Shown in pieces: positions 36,687 through 45,207 of a DNA stretch of 64,000 bases (position 1 is the stretch's first letter; each line of letters opens with the position of its first letter). Origin of the DNA: Cyanobacterium sp. Dongsha4 (GTDB taxonomy: Bacteria; Cyanobacteriota; Cyanobacteriia; Cyanobacteriales; Cyanobacteriaceae); NCBI RefSeq assembly GCF_036345015.1, contig NZ_CP084098.1, positions 3,671,326 through 3,735,325 of the forward strand. Direction: 5' to 3'. Made by a program: the position numbers and the translations under genes. The notes below the pieces were generated by a model. That model was given only the letters and a program-made list of their open reading frames with translations, searched no databases and had not been told where the DNA came from.

Positions 36687-37241
36687 TTTATTTTTTTTCC
36701 AGTGATATAATAAGCGTAAAATAAAATGATAAGCAATAGTAGCAGAAATAATTCCGACAATAACAGAGCCAAATAATAAGGTTATAGTTATTTCCGTTCC
36801 CATTTGTGCAAATTCACGCCATGATTGCCAGTTAAATTGTAAGTCTTGATTACTAACAAAAAAACCTAAAATAATTTTACCTACATGGAAATTAAATATA
36901 AATAAAGGTACATAGGTAAAGGGATTACTAACCCAAGTTCCCATTAAGGCGGTAAATTTATTTCCTCTGACGATAAAAGCCAATAAAAGACTTATTAAAA
37001 ACTGTAAACCCATTAGGGGTAAACATCCAGAAAAAACTCCTACGGCGAATCCTCTGGCAATTTTATGGGGATGCTCTCTTAATCTTAACAGTTTCCATTT
37101 ATAATATTTACCATATCTTTTCCAAGAAGAATCCTTTTTTCTACATTGCTTTTTATTCAATCTTTTTTTTTCAGAAGAATAACTATTTTTTGTCAAATTT
37201 TGTTCTACATTAGAGGTTTTATTTTTATGAATAAAATTCAT
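36681..37241 (-). CDS. DUF2062-family membrane protein
   Basis: 186 residues. A Lys-rich N-terminal cytoplasmic segment precedes a DUF2062 domain: HPHKIARGFAVGVFSGCLPLMGLQF, shortened to RGFAVGVFSGCLPLMG, then TALMGTWVSNPFTYVPLF and at the end two membrane segments (about 75-95 and 145-170). The family is widespread and uncharacterised. It overlaps the previous gene by six bases, tail to tail. Confidence 0.8.
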   Translation of the reverse strand: MNFIHKNKTSNVEQNLTKNSYSSEKKRLNKKQCRKKDSSWKRYGKYYKWKLLRLREHPHKIARGFAVGVFSGCLPLMGLQFLISLLLAFIVRGNKFTALMGTWVSNPFTYVPLFIFNFHVGKIILGFFVSNQDLQFNWQSWREFAQMGTEITITLLFGSVIVGIISATIAYHFILRLLYHWKKNKL

Positions 37242-37680
37242 TTTTGATTTAATAAAAGTCTATATTTATGGTAAGATTAATGGTAAAATAATTGAAAGTT
37301 TCTATGATCAAAGCATAAAGAATATTATTAGTATAACAATTAGATCAGTACAAGACAAAAAACGAAATGAGTTACAATATCTAACACTACTAGGGATTTA
37401 TAGAATTGAACCATAATATTCCAATAAAACCACACATGAATCAGATTAACTTACTCTGTAACACTTTCAAATAAGATTTACCTTGGAATAGAACTCGTTG
37501 CCAAAACTGTTGTCTCATTAATAAACATATCTTAACCTTGGTTTTTTAGTATGTATAGAATACAGTAATATTTTAAATCTATTGGTTTTAATATTTTTTT
37601 TGCACATTATTCAGTTTACAAAGAATAAGAATAGAATTACCTTAGCTCCAACTGAAGTTAATATTAAAATTAAAAAAATT
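37242..37680. other. 439-bp AT-rich gap
   Basis: No convincing gene. A 25-codon minus-strand frame (about 37444-37521) begins with MRQQFWQRVLFQGKSY; I could not connect it to a known family, and it is too short to call. The right part is the leader of the synthetase gene; the frame extends upstream of its ATG by chance. Confidence 0.5.
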
Positions 37681-39180
37681 ATGAATATCCCCTTAGTTAA
37701 GGAAGCCGAAAAATATTTAGATAGAATCGCTATCATTGATCAAGAAAAGGAATTTACTTATGGCGATTTATTATTTACTTCCCATCAAATAGCTAGTTTA
37801 TTGTTAACGGAAAAACTGGATTTAAAAGAAGAGAGAATCGCTTATTTAATACCTTCTGAATTTAATCACGTGGCTATACAATGGGGAATTTGGAGAGCAG
37901 GAGGTATATCTGTTCCTTTATGTATTTCTCACCCTTTGCTAGAGTTGGAATATGTAATTCAAGATGCACAAGTTTCTATCATTATTGCTCATCCTAATTT
38001 TGAAGATATAGCAAAGTGTCTGGCAGAAAATAGTAATTGTCGTTTTATCTCTACAAAAGACATCACTTCTGTTGATACTCTGGTTACTTTACCCCAAATT
38101 GATATTAGCAGAAGGGCTTTAATTCTCTATACTAGCGGTACAACAGGAAAACCAAAAGGGGTGGTTATTACCCACAAAAATATACTTTCTCAAGTTCAAA
38201 GTCTTGTGGAGGCATGGAAATGGCGAGAATCTGATAGTATCTTACATACTTTACCATTACATCATATTCATGGAATTATTAATGTTTTAACTTGTGCTTT
38301 ATATAGTGGAGCTAAATGTCACTTATTGCCTAAATTTGACCCCGAAAGCGTCTGGAATAAAATTCTTGAGGGTAAATTAACCGTTTATATGGCAGTACCA
38401 ACCATTTATGTTAAATTAATTAATCATTGGCAACGATGCGATCGCATCTTACAAGAACAAATGTCCGCAAAATGTAGAAAGATGCGTTTAATGATTTCAG
38501 GCTCGGCGGCATTACCAGTTAAAGTATTACAAAAGTGGCAGGAACTAAGTGGTCATTTTTTACTAGAGCGCTATGGAATGACAGAAATAGGCATGGCTTT
38601 ATCAAATTCTTTAGAGGGAAAACGTTTAGCAGGTTATGTAGGAAAACCTTTACCCGGAGTAACTGTAAGGCTAGTGGATGAGCAAGGAAATGTCGTTAAA
38701 GAAAACACGGCAGGAGAAATCCAAATAAAGGGAAACAACGTTTTTCTGGAATATTGGCAAAAACCAGAAGCAACGGAAAAAGCATTTAAAGATGGTTGGT
38801 TTTGCACTGGTGATTTAGCCATTATGGAAAATGAAAACTATCGTATTTTAGGCAGGTTGTCGGTAGATATTATTAAAACAGGAGGATACAAAGTATCTGC
38901 TTTAGAAATAGAGGAAGTATTACGCACCCACCCACAAATAAAAGATTGTGCGGTAGTAGGGGTAAAAGATGAGCATTGGGGAGAAAGGGTTTGTGTCGCT
39001 ATTATTCCTATCCAAGAGGATAAGCTAACTTTAGACAATTTAAGACAATGGGCAAAAGAAAAATTGGCTGTATATAAGATTCCCTCTAAAATGTTGATGG
39101 TTGATAATTTTCCCCGTAATGCTATGGGCAAGGTAATGAAGCCTAAAGTCATAGATTTATTTCTTCAAGAGGAAAATTAA
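37681..39180 (+). CDS. AMP-forming acyl-CoA synthetase, malonyl-CoA synthetase-like
   Basis: About 499 residues starting at ATG 37681 (MNIPLVKEAEKYL), the usual start for this family; the frame opens 99 bp earlier without a supporting ribosome site. Adenylate-forming motifs are ILYTSGTTGKPKGVV (P-loop), RYGMTEIGM, WFCTGDLA and the hinge RLSVDIIKTGGYKVS. A C-terminal NAMGKVMK provides the catalytic lysine. The arrangement is closest to malonyl-CoA synthetase (MatB) and short/medium-chain types. No MatA or acyl-carrier gene adjoins. The gene is bracketed by 400-bp gaps. Confidence 0.85.
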   Translation: MNIPLVKEAEKYLDRIAIIDQEKEFTYGDLLFTSHQIASLLLTEKLDLKEERIAYLIPSEFNHVAIQWGIWRAGGISVPLCISHPLLELEYVIQDAQVSIIIAHPNFEDIAKCLAENSNCRFISTKDITSVDTLVTLPQIDISRRALILYTSGTTGKPKGVVITHKNILSQVQSLVEAWKWRESDSILHTLPLHHIHGIINVLTCALYSGAKCHLLPKFDPESVWNKILEGKLTVYMAVPTIYVKLINHWQRCDRILQEQMSAKCRKMRLMISGSAALPVKVLQKWQELSGHFLLERYGMTEIGMALSNSLEGKRLAGYVGKPLPGVTVRLVDEQGNVVKENTAGEIQIKGNNVFLEYWQKPEATEKAFKDGWFCTGDLAIMENENYRILGRLSVDIIKTGGYKVSALEIEEVLRTHPQIKDCAVVGVKDEHWGERVCVAIIPIQEDKLTLDNLRQWAKEKLAVYKIPSKMLMVDNFPRNAMGKVMKPKVIDLFLQEEN

Positions 39181-39594
39181 TTAGAAGTTTAAGAAATAGG
39201 GAAATAGGCAATATATAACCTCAGTTTGGTTTAAGAATATCGGGTAAGGATAGGTTTCAGGTGTTGGGGATTGGGGAGAAACGAGAAACGAGAGAGGAGT
39301 TAGGAGTTATTAATTCTTAATTCTTAAACCATTGCCTATTGCCTATTCCCTATTGCCTATTGCCTATTTACCTTTGCCTCTTGCTCTTTTCACCATCACT
39401 CATAGATGAAAATTTACCCTAACTCAGGTTCGCTTACTGAGTATCTCTGAACTGTGTTAACTTTTGGTTGACATTACTTGTTTTTACTTATAGATTGTCA
39501 ACTTTTTGTTGATATTCATACAGCATTTTATTTCTAACAAATCATTCCTGATTGCTATATATGATAGATAAAGTTTATTAATAATTGATTGTAA
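39181..39594. other. 414-bp gap with tandem heptamers
   Basis: No gene is visible. It is full of short repeats: TTGCCTA units at about 39330-39370 and GAGAAACGA-type units before them. See finding. Confidence 0.7.
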
Positions 39595-41025
39595 ATGTTA
39601 GATCTTGAAAAAACCCTTGAGAATCTCGATATTAATGCAGACTGGATCGGATTAAGACAAGTTTGCGAAACTACAACTCATCGTATTTTCCGTGATGGCA
39701 AACCCCAAAGTAATGGCAGAAAAATAAATCATGGAGTAATGGTGGAAGTAATGGTTAATGGGCAAATAGGCTATTGTGCTACTAATCATTTGAATCAATC
39801 TGCAATTCAACGGGCGGCGGAAATTGCTCAACAACAAGCCGAAAAAGCGAGTAAATGGAGTATTTTTAAATTTAATACGGATATTAGACCTTCCGCAAAG
39901 GGAAGTTATCAATCCCCTATTACCGAGTCTGCTAATTTAGTCCATCCCCAAGAGTTAAATGATTTATTAGTCCAAATTTGTCATCGTCTTCGGGTGTCGG
40001 ATAAGGTGGTTAAAGCTACAGCTATGGCTGGAATTAGTGATATTTCCTCTCATTTTGTTAGTAGTAATGGAGCGAATATTCAACAGCAATTTTCCCTTGT
40101 GGAAACTGATTATGCTGCGATCGCACAAGATGGTAATATTGTTCAAAAAAGAAGTGATAACGGAATGTTAGCTAGATGTTATCAAGCAGGAAAAGAAGTC
40201 TTTAACCCTGAAATTACCCTTAATCGTGTGCAACAAATAGGAGAAGAAGCGGTAGAGTTAGTTTTTGCCCAAGACTGTCCGAACATGACTACTACCCTTG
40301 TTTTAGCACCAGATCAAATGATGTTGCAAATTCATGAAAGTGTAGGTCATCCTTTGGAAATCGATCGCATCTTAGGAGACGAACGTAATTACGCAGGAAG
40401 TAGCTTTGTTAAATTATCAGATTTTGGTACACTTGCCTATGGTTCGCCCTTGATGAATATTACCTTTGATCCTACTGTTAAAGGGGAATTTGCCAGTTAT
40501 GGTTACGATGATGCAGGGCTAAAAGCAGAAAAACAATACTTAATTAAGGATGGTATCTTACTTAGGGGATTAGGTAGTCTTGAAAGTCAACAGAGGTCAA
40601 ATATTCAAGGAGTGGCCAATTTTCGCTCTTCCTCTTGGAATCGTCCTTCCATTGATCGCATGGCTAATTTAAACTTAGAATCAGGTAATAGTAGTTTCCA
40701 TGAGATTATTAGCGCGATCGAATTTGGAGTTTATATGAAATCTAACCGCTCATGGTCTATTGATGACTACCGCAACAAATTTCAATTCGGTTGTGAATAT
40801 GCCCAATTAATCGAAAACGGTAAAATTACTAAAACCCTGAGAAATCCTAACTATCGAGGAGTAACCCAACATTTCTGGCACAATCTCATTTATGTAGGCG
40901 ATGAATCCACCAGAGAATTTTATGGAACTCCCTACTGTGGTAAAGGAGAACCAAATCAAGCCATTAGAGTTGGCCATGCCTCTCCCGTGTGTGCCTTTAA
41001 AGATATTCAAGTATTTGGTTGCTAG
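39595..41025 (+). CDS. tldD: TldD-type metallopeptidase
   Basis: 476 residues. The zinc motif is HESVGHPLEID (about residues 245-255), the TldD signature, followed by RSSSWNRPSIDRM-like and the conserved FRDGKPQSNGR region at the N-terminus. The protein would be the catalytic half of the TldD/TldE protease. The TldE-like gene lies at 27.6 kb. Start at ATG 39595. Confidence 0.9.
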   Translation: MLDLEKTLENLDINADWIGLRQVCETTTHRIFRDGKPQSNGRKINHGVMVEVMVNGQIGYCATNHLNQSAIQRAAEIAQQQAEKASKWSIFKFNTDIRPSAKGSYQSPITESANLVHPQELNDLLVQICHRLRVSDKVVKATAMAGISDISSHFVSSNGANIQQQFSLVETDYAAIAQDGNIVQKRSDNGMLARCYQAGKEVFNPEITLNRVQQIGEEAVELVFAQDCPNMTTTLVLAPDQMMLQIHESVGHPLEIDRILGDERNYAGSSFVKLSDFGTLAYGSPLMNITFDPTVKGEFASYGYDDAGLKAEKQYLIKDGILLRGLGSLESQQRSNIQGVANFRSSSWNRPSIDRMANLNLESGNSSFHEIISAIEFGVYMKSNRSWSIDDYRNKFQFGCEYAQLIENGKITKTLRNPNYRGVTQHFWHNLIYVGDESTREFYGTPYCGKGEPNQAIRVGHASPVCAFKDIQVFGC

Positions 41026-41143
41026 GATTTCAGAAAGAGGTGTCAGGTTTCAGGTTTTAGGGGGGAATTTTTTTTAATCTTAACTCCTAACTCCTAACTC
41101 CTAACTCAAATGGATTGCCCTTTGCCCTTTGTTTGTAAAAGAA

Positions 41144-42223
41144 CTATAAAACCTTGAGTAAGGCTTCTCCCATACCTTGACAACCTACCGCCTGACAACC
41201 TTCAGACATAATATCTCCCGTGCGATAGCCTAAATCTAAAACTTTTAAGACAGCTTGTTCAATTTTATCCGCCGCCAATGGTTCATTTAAACCATAACGA
41301 AGCATCATAGCCGCACTTAAAACTTGTGCCAGAGGGTTAGCTTTATCTTGTCCTGCAATATCAGGGGCTGAACCGTGTACAGGCTCAAATAAACCGGGGC
41401 GATCGCTTCCTAAACTTGCTGATGGTAACATACCAATACTACCAGTTAACATGGCCGCCGCATCAGAGAGAATATCCCCAAATAAATTACCTGTAACAAT
41501 AGTGTCAAATTGCTTAGGATTGCGAACTAACTGCATGGCCGCATTATCCACATACATATGTGTTAGTTCCACATCAGGATATTGATTGGCCATAGCATTG
41601 AGGCGATCGCGCCATAATTGAGAAACATCTAGTACATTAGCTTTATCTACAGAACACAATTTTCCTGTTCGTTTTTGGGCAGTTTCAAAAGCTACTTTAG
41701 CGATGCGATCGATTTCTGATACAGTATAAGCCATAGTATTTACCCCTCTTTTTTCTCCTGTTTCCGAGGTAAAAATACCCTTGGGTTGACCAAAGTAAAT
41801 ACCACCTGTCAACTCACGCACTACCATAATGTCAACCCCTTCCACTACCTCTTTTTTCAAACTAGAAGCATCAATTAGTTGAGGTAAGATAGTCGCAGGA
41901 CGTAAATTAGCAAATAATCCTAAAGCCGCTCTGATACCTAAAAGTCCCGTTTCAGGACGCTTTTCCCTTGGTAAATTGTCCCATTTATAACCCCCAATAG
42001 CCGCTAATAAAACCGCATCACTCTGACGACATTTTTCAACAGTTTCAGCAGGTAAAGGAGTATCTGTTGCATCGATTGCCGCCCCACCAATTAAAGCCTC
42101 TTGAAATGAAAATTCTAAATCACATTGTTGAGCAATTACTTTTAAAACATCAACGGTGACTGCCATAATTTCAGGACCAATACCATCACCTGGTAATAGA
42201 GTAATAGAATATTTATTCGTCAT
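41144..42223 (-). CDS. leuB: 3-isopropylmalate dehydrogenase
   Basis: About 359 residues from the ATG at 42223 ([16 protein letters not shown]); an upstream ATG would add nine residues outside the family pattern. Characteristic sequences are [13 protein letters not shown], the Mg/substrate region [10 protein letters not shown] and the C-terminal [14 protein letters not shown]. It oxidises and decarboxylates 3-isopropylmalate in leucine synthesis using NAD. No leuA, leuC or leuD adjoins, as is common in cyanobacteria. Confidence 0.96.
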   Translation of the reverse strand: MTNKYSITLLPGDGIGPEIMAVTVDVLKVIAQQCDLEFSFQEALIGGAAIDATDTPLPAETVEKCRQSDAVLLAAIGGYKWDNLPREKRPETGLLGIRAALGLFANLRPATILPQLIDASSLKKEVVEGVDIMVVRELTGGIYFGQPKGIFTSETGEKRGVNTMAYTVSEIDRIAKVAFETAQKRTGKLCSVDKANVLDVSQLWRDRLNAMANQYPDVELTHMYVDNAAMQLVRNPKQFDTIVTGNLFGDILSDAAAMLTGSIGMLPSASLGSDRPGLFEPVHGSAPDIAGQDKANPLAQVLSAAMMLRYGLNEPLAADKIEQAVLKVLDLGYRTGDIMSEGCQAVGCQGMGEALLKVL

Positions 42224-42423
42224 TATCAATAAAAGTTTAGTATAGACCAACTTTCTATCATACTCTTAAGCTGTTATTTTCTAAAGTCTGAATGTTGACT
42301 CAAAACTTTTTCATTCATAGATAGGGGCTTAATCTTATTAACCCCTTACCTGATGAGTCAAATGCTTCTCTTTTCCTCTTTCCTATCCAACGGGTGTAAA
42401 CTTTTTCAGAAAACTCCCTTAAT

Positions 42424-42702
42424 TTATACTTGATGATGTTCTGCTAATATCTTCTCTAATTTAGCTTCTTCTAATTTACTAATTATTCTCTGAGATTCAT
42501 GTATATCTCTTTGAGTTTTACTCAAACTAACTGTAGAACTAATAGAAAAAGCCAATCCCATACCTAAATAAGCCTTAATCCATAAATCCACTGGTAAAAA
42601 GAAAATTCCAAAGCCCATTCCTCCCACAGAAAGAAAAAAAGATAACCATGTTTGAGCAACCCAAGCATTGCTATGACTTTGATTTACATTATCTTTACTC
42701 AT
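42424..42702 (-). CDS. YiaA/YiaB-family two-helix membrane protein
   Basis: 92 residues. A polar N-terminus (NAWVAQTWLSFF) is followed by two hydrophobic helices (about 20-40, 42-62) joined by a turn, then the conserved FSISSTVSLSKTQRD and an amphipathic C-terminal helix. This matches the YiaAB two-helix domain (PF05360) found in many cyanobacteria. Function unknown. It is the last ordinary gene before the toxin-antitoxin island. Confidence 0.75.
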   Translation of the reverse strand: MSKDNVNQSHSNAWVAQTWLSFFLSVGGMGFGIFFLPVDLWIKAYLGMGLAFSISSTVSLSKTQRDIHESQRIISKLEEAKLEKILAEHHQV

Positions 42703-43032
42703 CGTTTTATCATCCTAATTAACAATTTATTTAGCACGATTATAAATAGAATAATTTGCTTTTTGTTGATAGTTTGTGACAGTTTTTATAGTGGCTATTT
42801 AATTTTTTTTAATAAATTATTGAAGATAAATTATTTGATTATAGTACCTAGAAATAATCTCTAATTTAATGTGTGCAAGTAAGCTATTATGCTAGAAATA
42901 TCAAAAATCTATCTAAACACTTAGATTTCTTGTCAACTCAAGTATAAATGCTTCAGAAAATTAAACCCAAAATCTGCCCTTACCTTAAACTGCCTGATAG
43001 CTGAAACCTCGCTAAATCGAATATTTTTGGGT
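42703..43032. other. 330-bp AT-rich gap at the left edge of the island
   Basis: No gene is visible. A remnant of the intergenic mosaic (CTGATAGCTGAAACC) lies near 42995. The region borders a proS fragment. Confidence 0.5.
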
Positions 43033-43131
43033 GATACAAAGGCTGAAAATATTATGTTTTTTCTGACGGATAGACAAAATCGTCAATTAGCTTTAGGGCT
43101 AACCCATGAAGAAGTAATAACAGCGATCGCG
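43033..43131 (+). pseudogene. proS: internal fragment of proS
   Basis: 33 codons encode a peptide closely similar to residues about 90-122 of the intact prolyl-tRNA synthetase at 45340 (shared [10 protein letters not shown] and [10 protein letters not shown]). The intact equivalent is 45610-45703. Many silent differences show the fragment is not a very recent copy or came from another strain. The homology ends exactly at a GCGATCGC octamer, where the first 38-bp repeat begins. Confidence 0.85.
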
Positions 43132-43184
43132 CAGCGCCACCGAAGGTGATCGCACCTCCCCCAACCCCAACAAGATGCGATCGC
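43123..43184 (+). repeat. HIP1-bounded repeat, copy R1 (longest)
   Basis: Begins GCGATCGCGCAGCGCCACCG and continues through AAGGTGATCGCACCTCCCC to a second GCGATCGC at 43177-43184. The first 38-40 bases recur exactly at 43582 and 44460. The unit contains AGGTG/CACCT around ATCG and sits three bases from the stop of the truncated toxin gene. Confidence 0.85.
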
Positions 43185-43186
43185 TG

Positions 43187-43315
43187 TTAAGGAAAAATTT
43201 GATAAATTTCTCTACGATGTGCAATCCTTTCACAGATAATAATTTTTTGTTTTTTATTAATTGTTAAGCCAATACGATAATCTCCAATTCTAATTTTATA
43301 TTCAACTTTCCACAT
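43187..43315 (-). pseudogene. N-terminally truncated RelE/ParE-type toxin
   Basis: 42 residues from an ATG at 43315 that overlaps the antitoxin stop by 14 bases, the usual coupling of such modules. It has the C-terminal half of the RelE/ParE fold: YKIRIGDYRIGLTI, IIICERIAHRREIYQIFP (the HRxxIYxxFP end). The first half (about 45 residues, with the start of the sheet and helices) is missing. It is therefore probably an inactive remnant, unless the short form has kept a regulatory role. Confidence 0.75.
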
Positions 43316-43511
43316 TATTTTTGATGACTTCTAAATATTTTAATGCTTCATCTTTTGATAGAGTTTGTTCATCTTCCACTTTTTCTATCAGTTTCCCTAG
43401 TCCATAATTTTCTAAAATTTCTTCTATTTGTTCAAATTCGGTAATTGGAATTTGCACGGCTATAGTTTTTTTGTCACTATCTAAAACATAGTTTTTATTA
43501 ATTTGCAACAT
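43302..43511 (-). CDS. antitoxin-like protein of the RelE-type module
   Basis: 69 residues; a short beta strand (TIAVQIPITEFEQIEEIL) and acidic helices (EKVEDEQTLSKDEALKYLEVI), common in antitoxins. Its 3' end overlaps the truncated toxin. Since the toxin lacks its first half, the antitoxin may now be free-standing or protect against related toxins elsewhere. DNA-binding was not seen as a clear motif. Confidence 0.7.
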   Translation of the reverse strand: MLQINKNYVLDSDKKTIAVQIPITEFEQIEEILENYGLGKLIEKVEDEQTLSKDEALKYLEVIKNNVES

Positions 43512-43864
43512 TGACGATATTCAAAATTACTAACTTTTTCGTTAAATTATAAACTATTGAATTTATAAATTTTATAACAAAAGCGATCGCGCAGCGCCAC
43601 CGAAGGTGATCGCACCTCCCCAACAACACCTGAGTTCGATATAAGAAAAATCGTAAAAGTAAGGTGCGGAGGCACGAGAAGCGTGGGCATCTCGACTACG
43701 CTCGATAACCAGCATGGGAAGAAAGAGTTTAAAAATGAGTAAAAACAACCATTAAAATTAGTAGATAAGGTCAAAAAATCAATTTTAAATAGTTTTAATT
43801 CAATATTTGCTAAGTTTAGCTCCGAACTCCGAACTCCGAACTCCGAACTCAGGTAAAAGTCGAT
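43512..43864. other. 353-bp gap with repeat R2, dispersed repeats and tandem heptamers
   Basis: It contains R2 (43582-43621), a CACCTGAGTTCGATAT element (about 43627), a GC-rich CTCGACTACGCTCGATAACC element (about 43690) and a run of CTCCGAA heptamers (about 43820-43848). No gene is visible. Confidence 0.75.
43582..43621 (+). repeat. HIP1-bounded repeat, copy R2
   Basis: Identical to R1 over 40 bases (AGCGATCGCGCAGCGCCACC onward to CTCCCC). It lies upstream of the first antitoxin gene and downstream of the YoeB-like toxin gene. Confidence 0.85.
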
Positions 43865-44128
43865 CTATTCTTGATAATGATACCTACAGGAGATAATGGT
43901 TAAATAATCGTCATCAATAACATAAACAAGACGATTTGTTTCATCGATACGACGAGACCAAAAACCTGACAAATTTTCTCTCAAAGGTTCGGGTTTACCT
44001 ATTCCCTCAAAGGGATGAGATAAAGTATCTTGGATAAGTTTGTTAATTCTTTTTAAGGTTTTCTTATCCTGAGATTGCCAATAAAGATAGTCTTTCCATG
44101 CTTTACTACCCCAAGCTAATTTACGCAT
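43865..44128 (-). CDS. Txe/YoeB-family mRNA interferase toxin
   Basis: 87 residues with the YoeB signature: W-x-x-YxYWQSQDKKT, RINKLIQDTLSHPFEGIGKPEPL, LSGFWSRRIDETNRLVYVI and IISCRYHY. His and Arg of the endonuclease site are at the end. Members cut mRNA at the ribosome. Overlaps the YefM-like antitoxin gene by eight bases, antitoxin first. Confidence 0.93.
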   Translation of the reverse strand: MRKLAWGSKAWKDYLYWQSQDKKTLKRINKLIQDTLSHPFEGIGKPEPLRENLSGFWSRRIDETNRLVYVIDDDYLTIISCRYHYQE

Positions 44129-44375
44129 CGATTAAATCGTGTTCTTCTGTTTTACCCTGTTTATATTCTGCGATCGCCTCTTCTAAATGTCTAGCATTAG
44201 CTGGAGATTTTAAAAGATAAAATGTTTCCATGAGACTGTCATAATAACTTTTAGACATTAAAACTGCATCCTCTGCATCTCTTCGCACAATTACAGTACA
44301 ATCTTGATCATTAGCAACAGTATCTAGTATTGATTTAAAGTTTTTTCTTGCTTCAGTAAAATTTACAATATTCAT
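44121..44375 (-). CDS. YefM-family (Phd) antitoxin
   Basis: 84 residues. N-terminal DNA-binding/dimerisation fold (NFTEARKNFKSILDTVANDQ, then CTVIVRRDAEDAVLMS) of the Phd/YefM family and a C-terminal acidic helix that wraps the toxin (AIAEYKQGKTEEHDL). It is paired with the overlapping YoeB gene. Confidence 0.93.
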   Translation of the reverse strand: MNIVNFTEARKNFKSILDTVANDQDCTVIVRRDAEDAVLMSKSYYDSLMETFYLLKSPANARHLEEAIAEYKQGKTEEHDLIDA

Positions 44376-44459
44376 TGTCTTAGTTGTACATTGTTAGGTA
44401 CATATCCTATTATAATCTGTTTTCTTGTTTGTGTGTGAGATTTTATATCCAATTAAGAA

Positions 44460-44497
44460 CGATCGCGCAGCGCCACCGAAGGTGATCGCACCTCCCC
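44460..44497 (+). repeat. HIP1-bounded repeat, copy R3
   Basis: 38 bases identical to R1 and R2 (CGATCGCGCAGCGCCACCGA onward to CTCCCC). It lies between the start of the YefM module and the third toxin-antitoxin module. Confidence 0.85.
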
Positions 44498-44602
44498 CAA
44501 TGCCAACAATTATTATTCAATCAAATATTCCGCTCTATTTTTTTATTTTGCTATTTTTGCTTTAGAATTATAAAATAAAGAGATTATAACAAATATAAAT
44601 CT

Positions 44603-44809
44603 ATGACTTTTAGTGAAGTAGTTGAATCTGTAAAAAAACTTTCTTTTCAAGAGAAAGAAGAATTAAAATCTCTGGTTGAAAAATATTTAGTTGAAGAAAA
44701 AAGAGAAGAAATTTATCAACATTACGTCATTAGTCAACAGAGACAAAAAGAAGGTAAATTAACCTTTTCCTCAGATATTGATGAATTAATGAGATCTTTA
44801 GAAAATTAA
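44603..44809 (+). CDS. antitoxin-like protein of the YafQ/RelE-type module
   Basis: 68 residues, mostly charged helices: TFSEVVESVKKLSFQEKEELKSLVEKYL and a C-terminal SSDIDELMRSLEN (both shortened in part). This is the pattern of small antitoxins paired with RelE-type toxins in cyanobacteria. The stop overlaps the toxin start by one base (TAATG), showing translational coupling. Confidence 0.8.
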   Translation: MTFSEVVESVKKLSFQEKEELKSLVEKYLVEEKREEIYQHYVISQQRQKEGKLTFSSDIDELMRSLEN

Positions 44810-45078
44810 TGTTAGAAATAAGTTTTGATGAATCTTTTAAACGAGCTTATAAAAAACAAATAAAAGGTAATATCAATTTAGAACAAAAATTTGAAAGTAA
44901 ATTAAAATTATTTAGAGATAATCCTTTTGATGTGAGATTAAAAACTCACAAATTATCGGGAAAACTCAAGGATTTATGGAGTTTTAGTATTGAATATTAT
45001 CAAAGGGTAATTTTGTATTTTGTAGATGAAAATAAAGCGGTTTTTATTGACATTGGTACTCACGATCAGGTTTATTAA
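44809..45078 (+). CDS. RelE/YafQ-type toxin
   Basis: 89 residues. FDESFKRAYKKQIKG, KLKLFRDNPFDVRLKTHKLSGKL, LWSFSIEYYQRVILYF and FIDIGTHDQVY follow the order of the YafQ/mRNA-interferase family (KLSGxLxxxWSxSIxxxxRxIY). It appears complete. It is followed by the R4 repeat and Calx-beta remnant and then proS. Confidence 0.88.
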   Translation: MLEISFDESFKRAYKKQIKGNINLEQKFESKLKLFRDNPFDVRLKTHKLSGKLKDLWSFSIEYYQRVILYFVDENKAVFIDIGTHDQVY

Positions 45079-45091
45079 AAATAGCTAAAAA

Positions 45092-45128
45092 GCGATCGCA
45101 CCCCACACACACCACAAGATGCGATCGC
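45092..45128 (+). repeat. related HIP1-bounded element, copy R4
   Basis: It runs from GCGATCGCACC to CACAAGATGCGATCGC and shares the outer parts of R1's right half (GATCGCACC and ACAAGATGCGATCGC) but not the middle. It lies directly after the third toxin gene. Confidence 0.6.
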
Positions 45129-45207
45129 CTTATCATCAGATTGAAAGAAAGTTCGGTTATGCTAGAGAGGTTAATTATTAAGGAATAAGATTAACTATCA
45201 GATAATA

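Noticed and set aside
42652-42864. 70-codon hydrophobic frame upstream of the proS fragment
   Set aside because: Starts inside the YiaAB gene on the other strand; AT-rich DNA gives hydrophobic frames by chance.
43547-43774. 75-codon frame running through repeat R2
   Set aside because: It crosses the repeat and mosaic DNA; no ribosome site and no protein-like pattern.
43033-45128. CRISPR array made by the 38-bp repeats
   Set aside because: The copies are 460 and 880 bp apart with genes between, far from the regular spacing of CRISPR spacers, and there are no cas genes.
43123-45128. integron with an integrase and attC sites
   Set aside because: No integrase gene and no canonical attC core (GTTRRRY) pair; cassette-like layout only.
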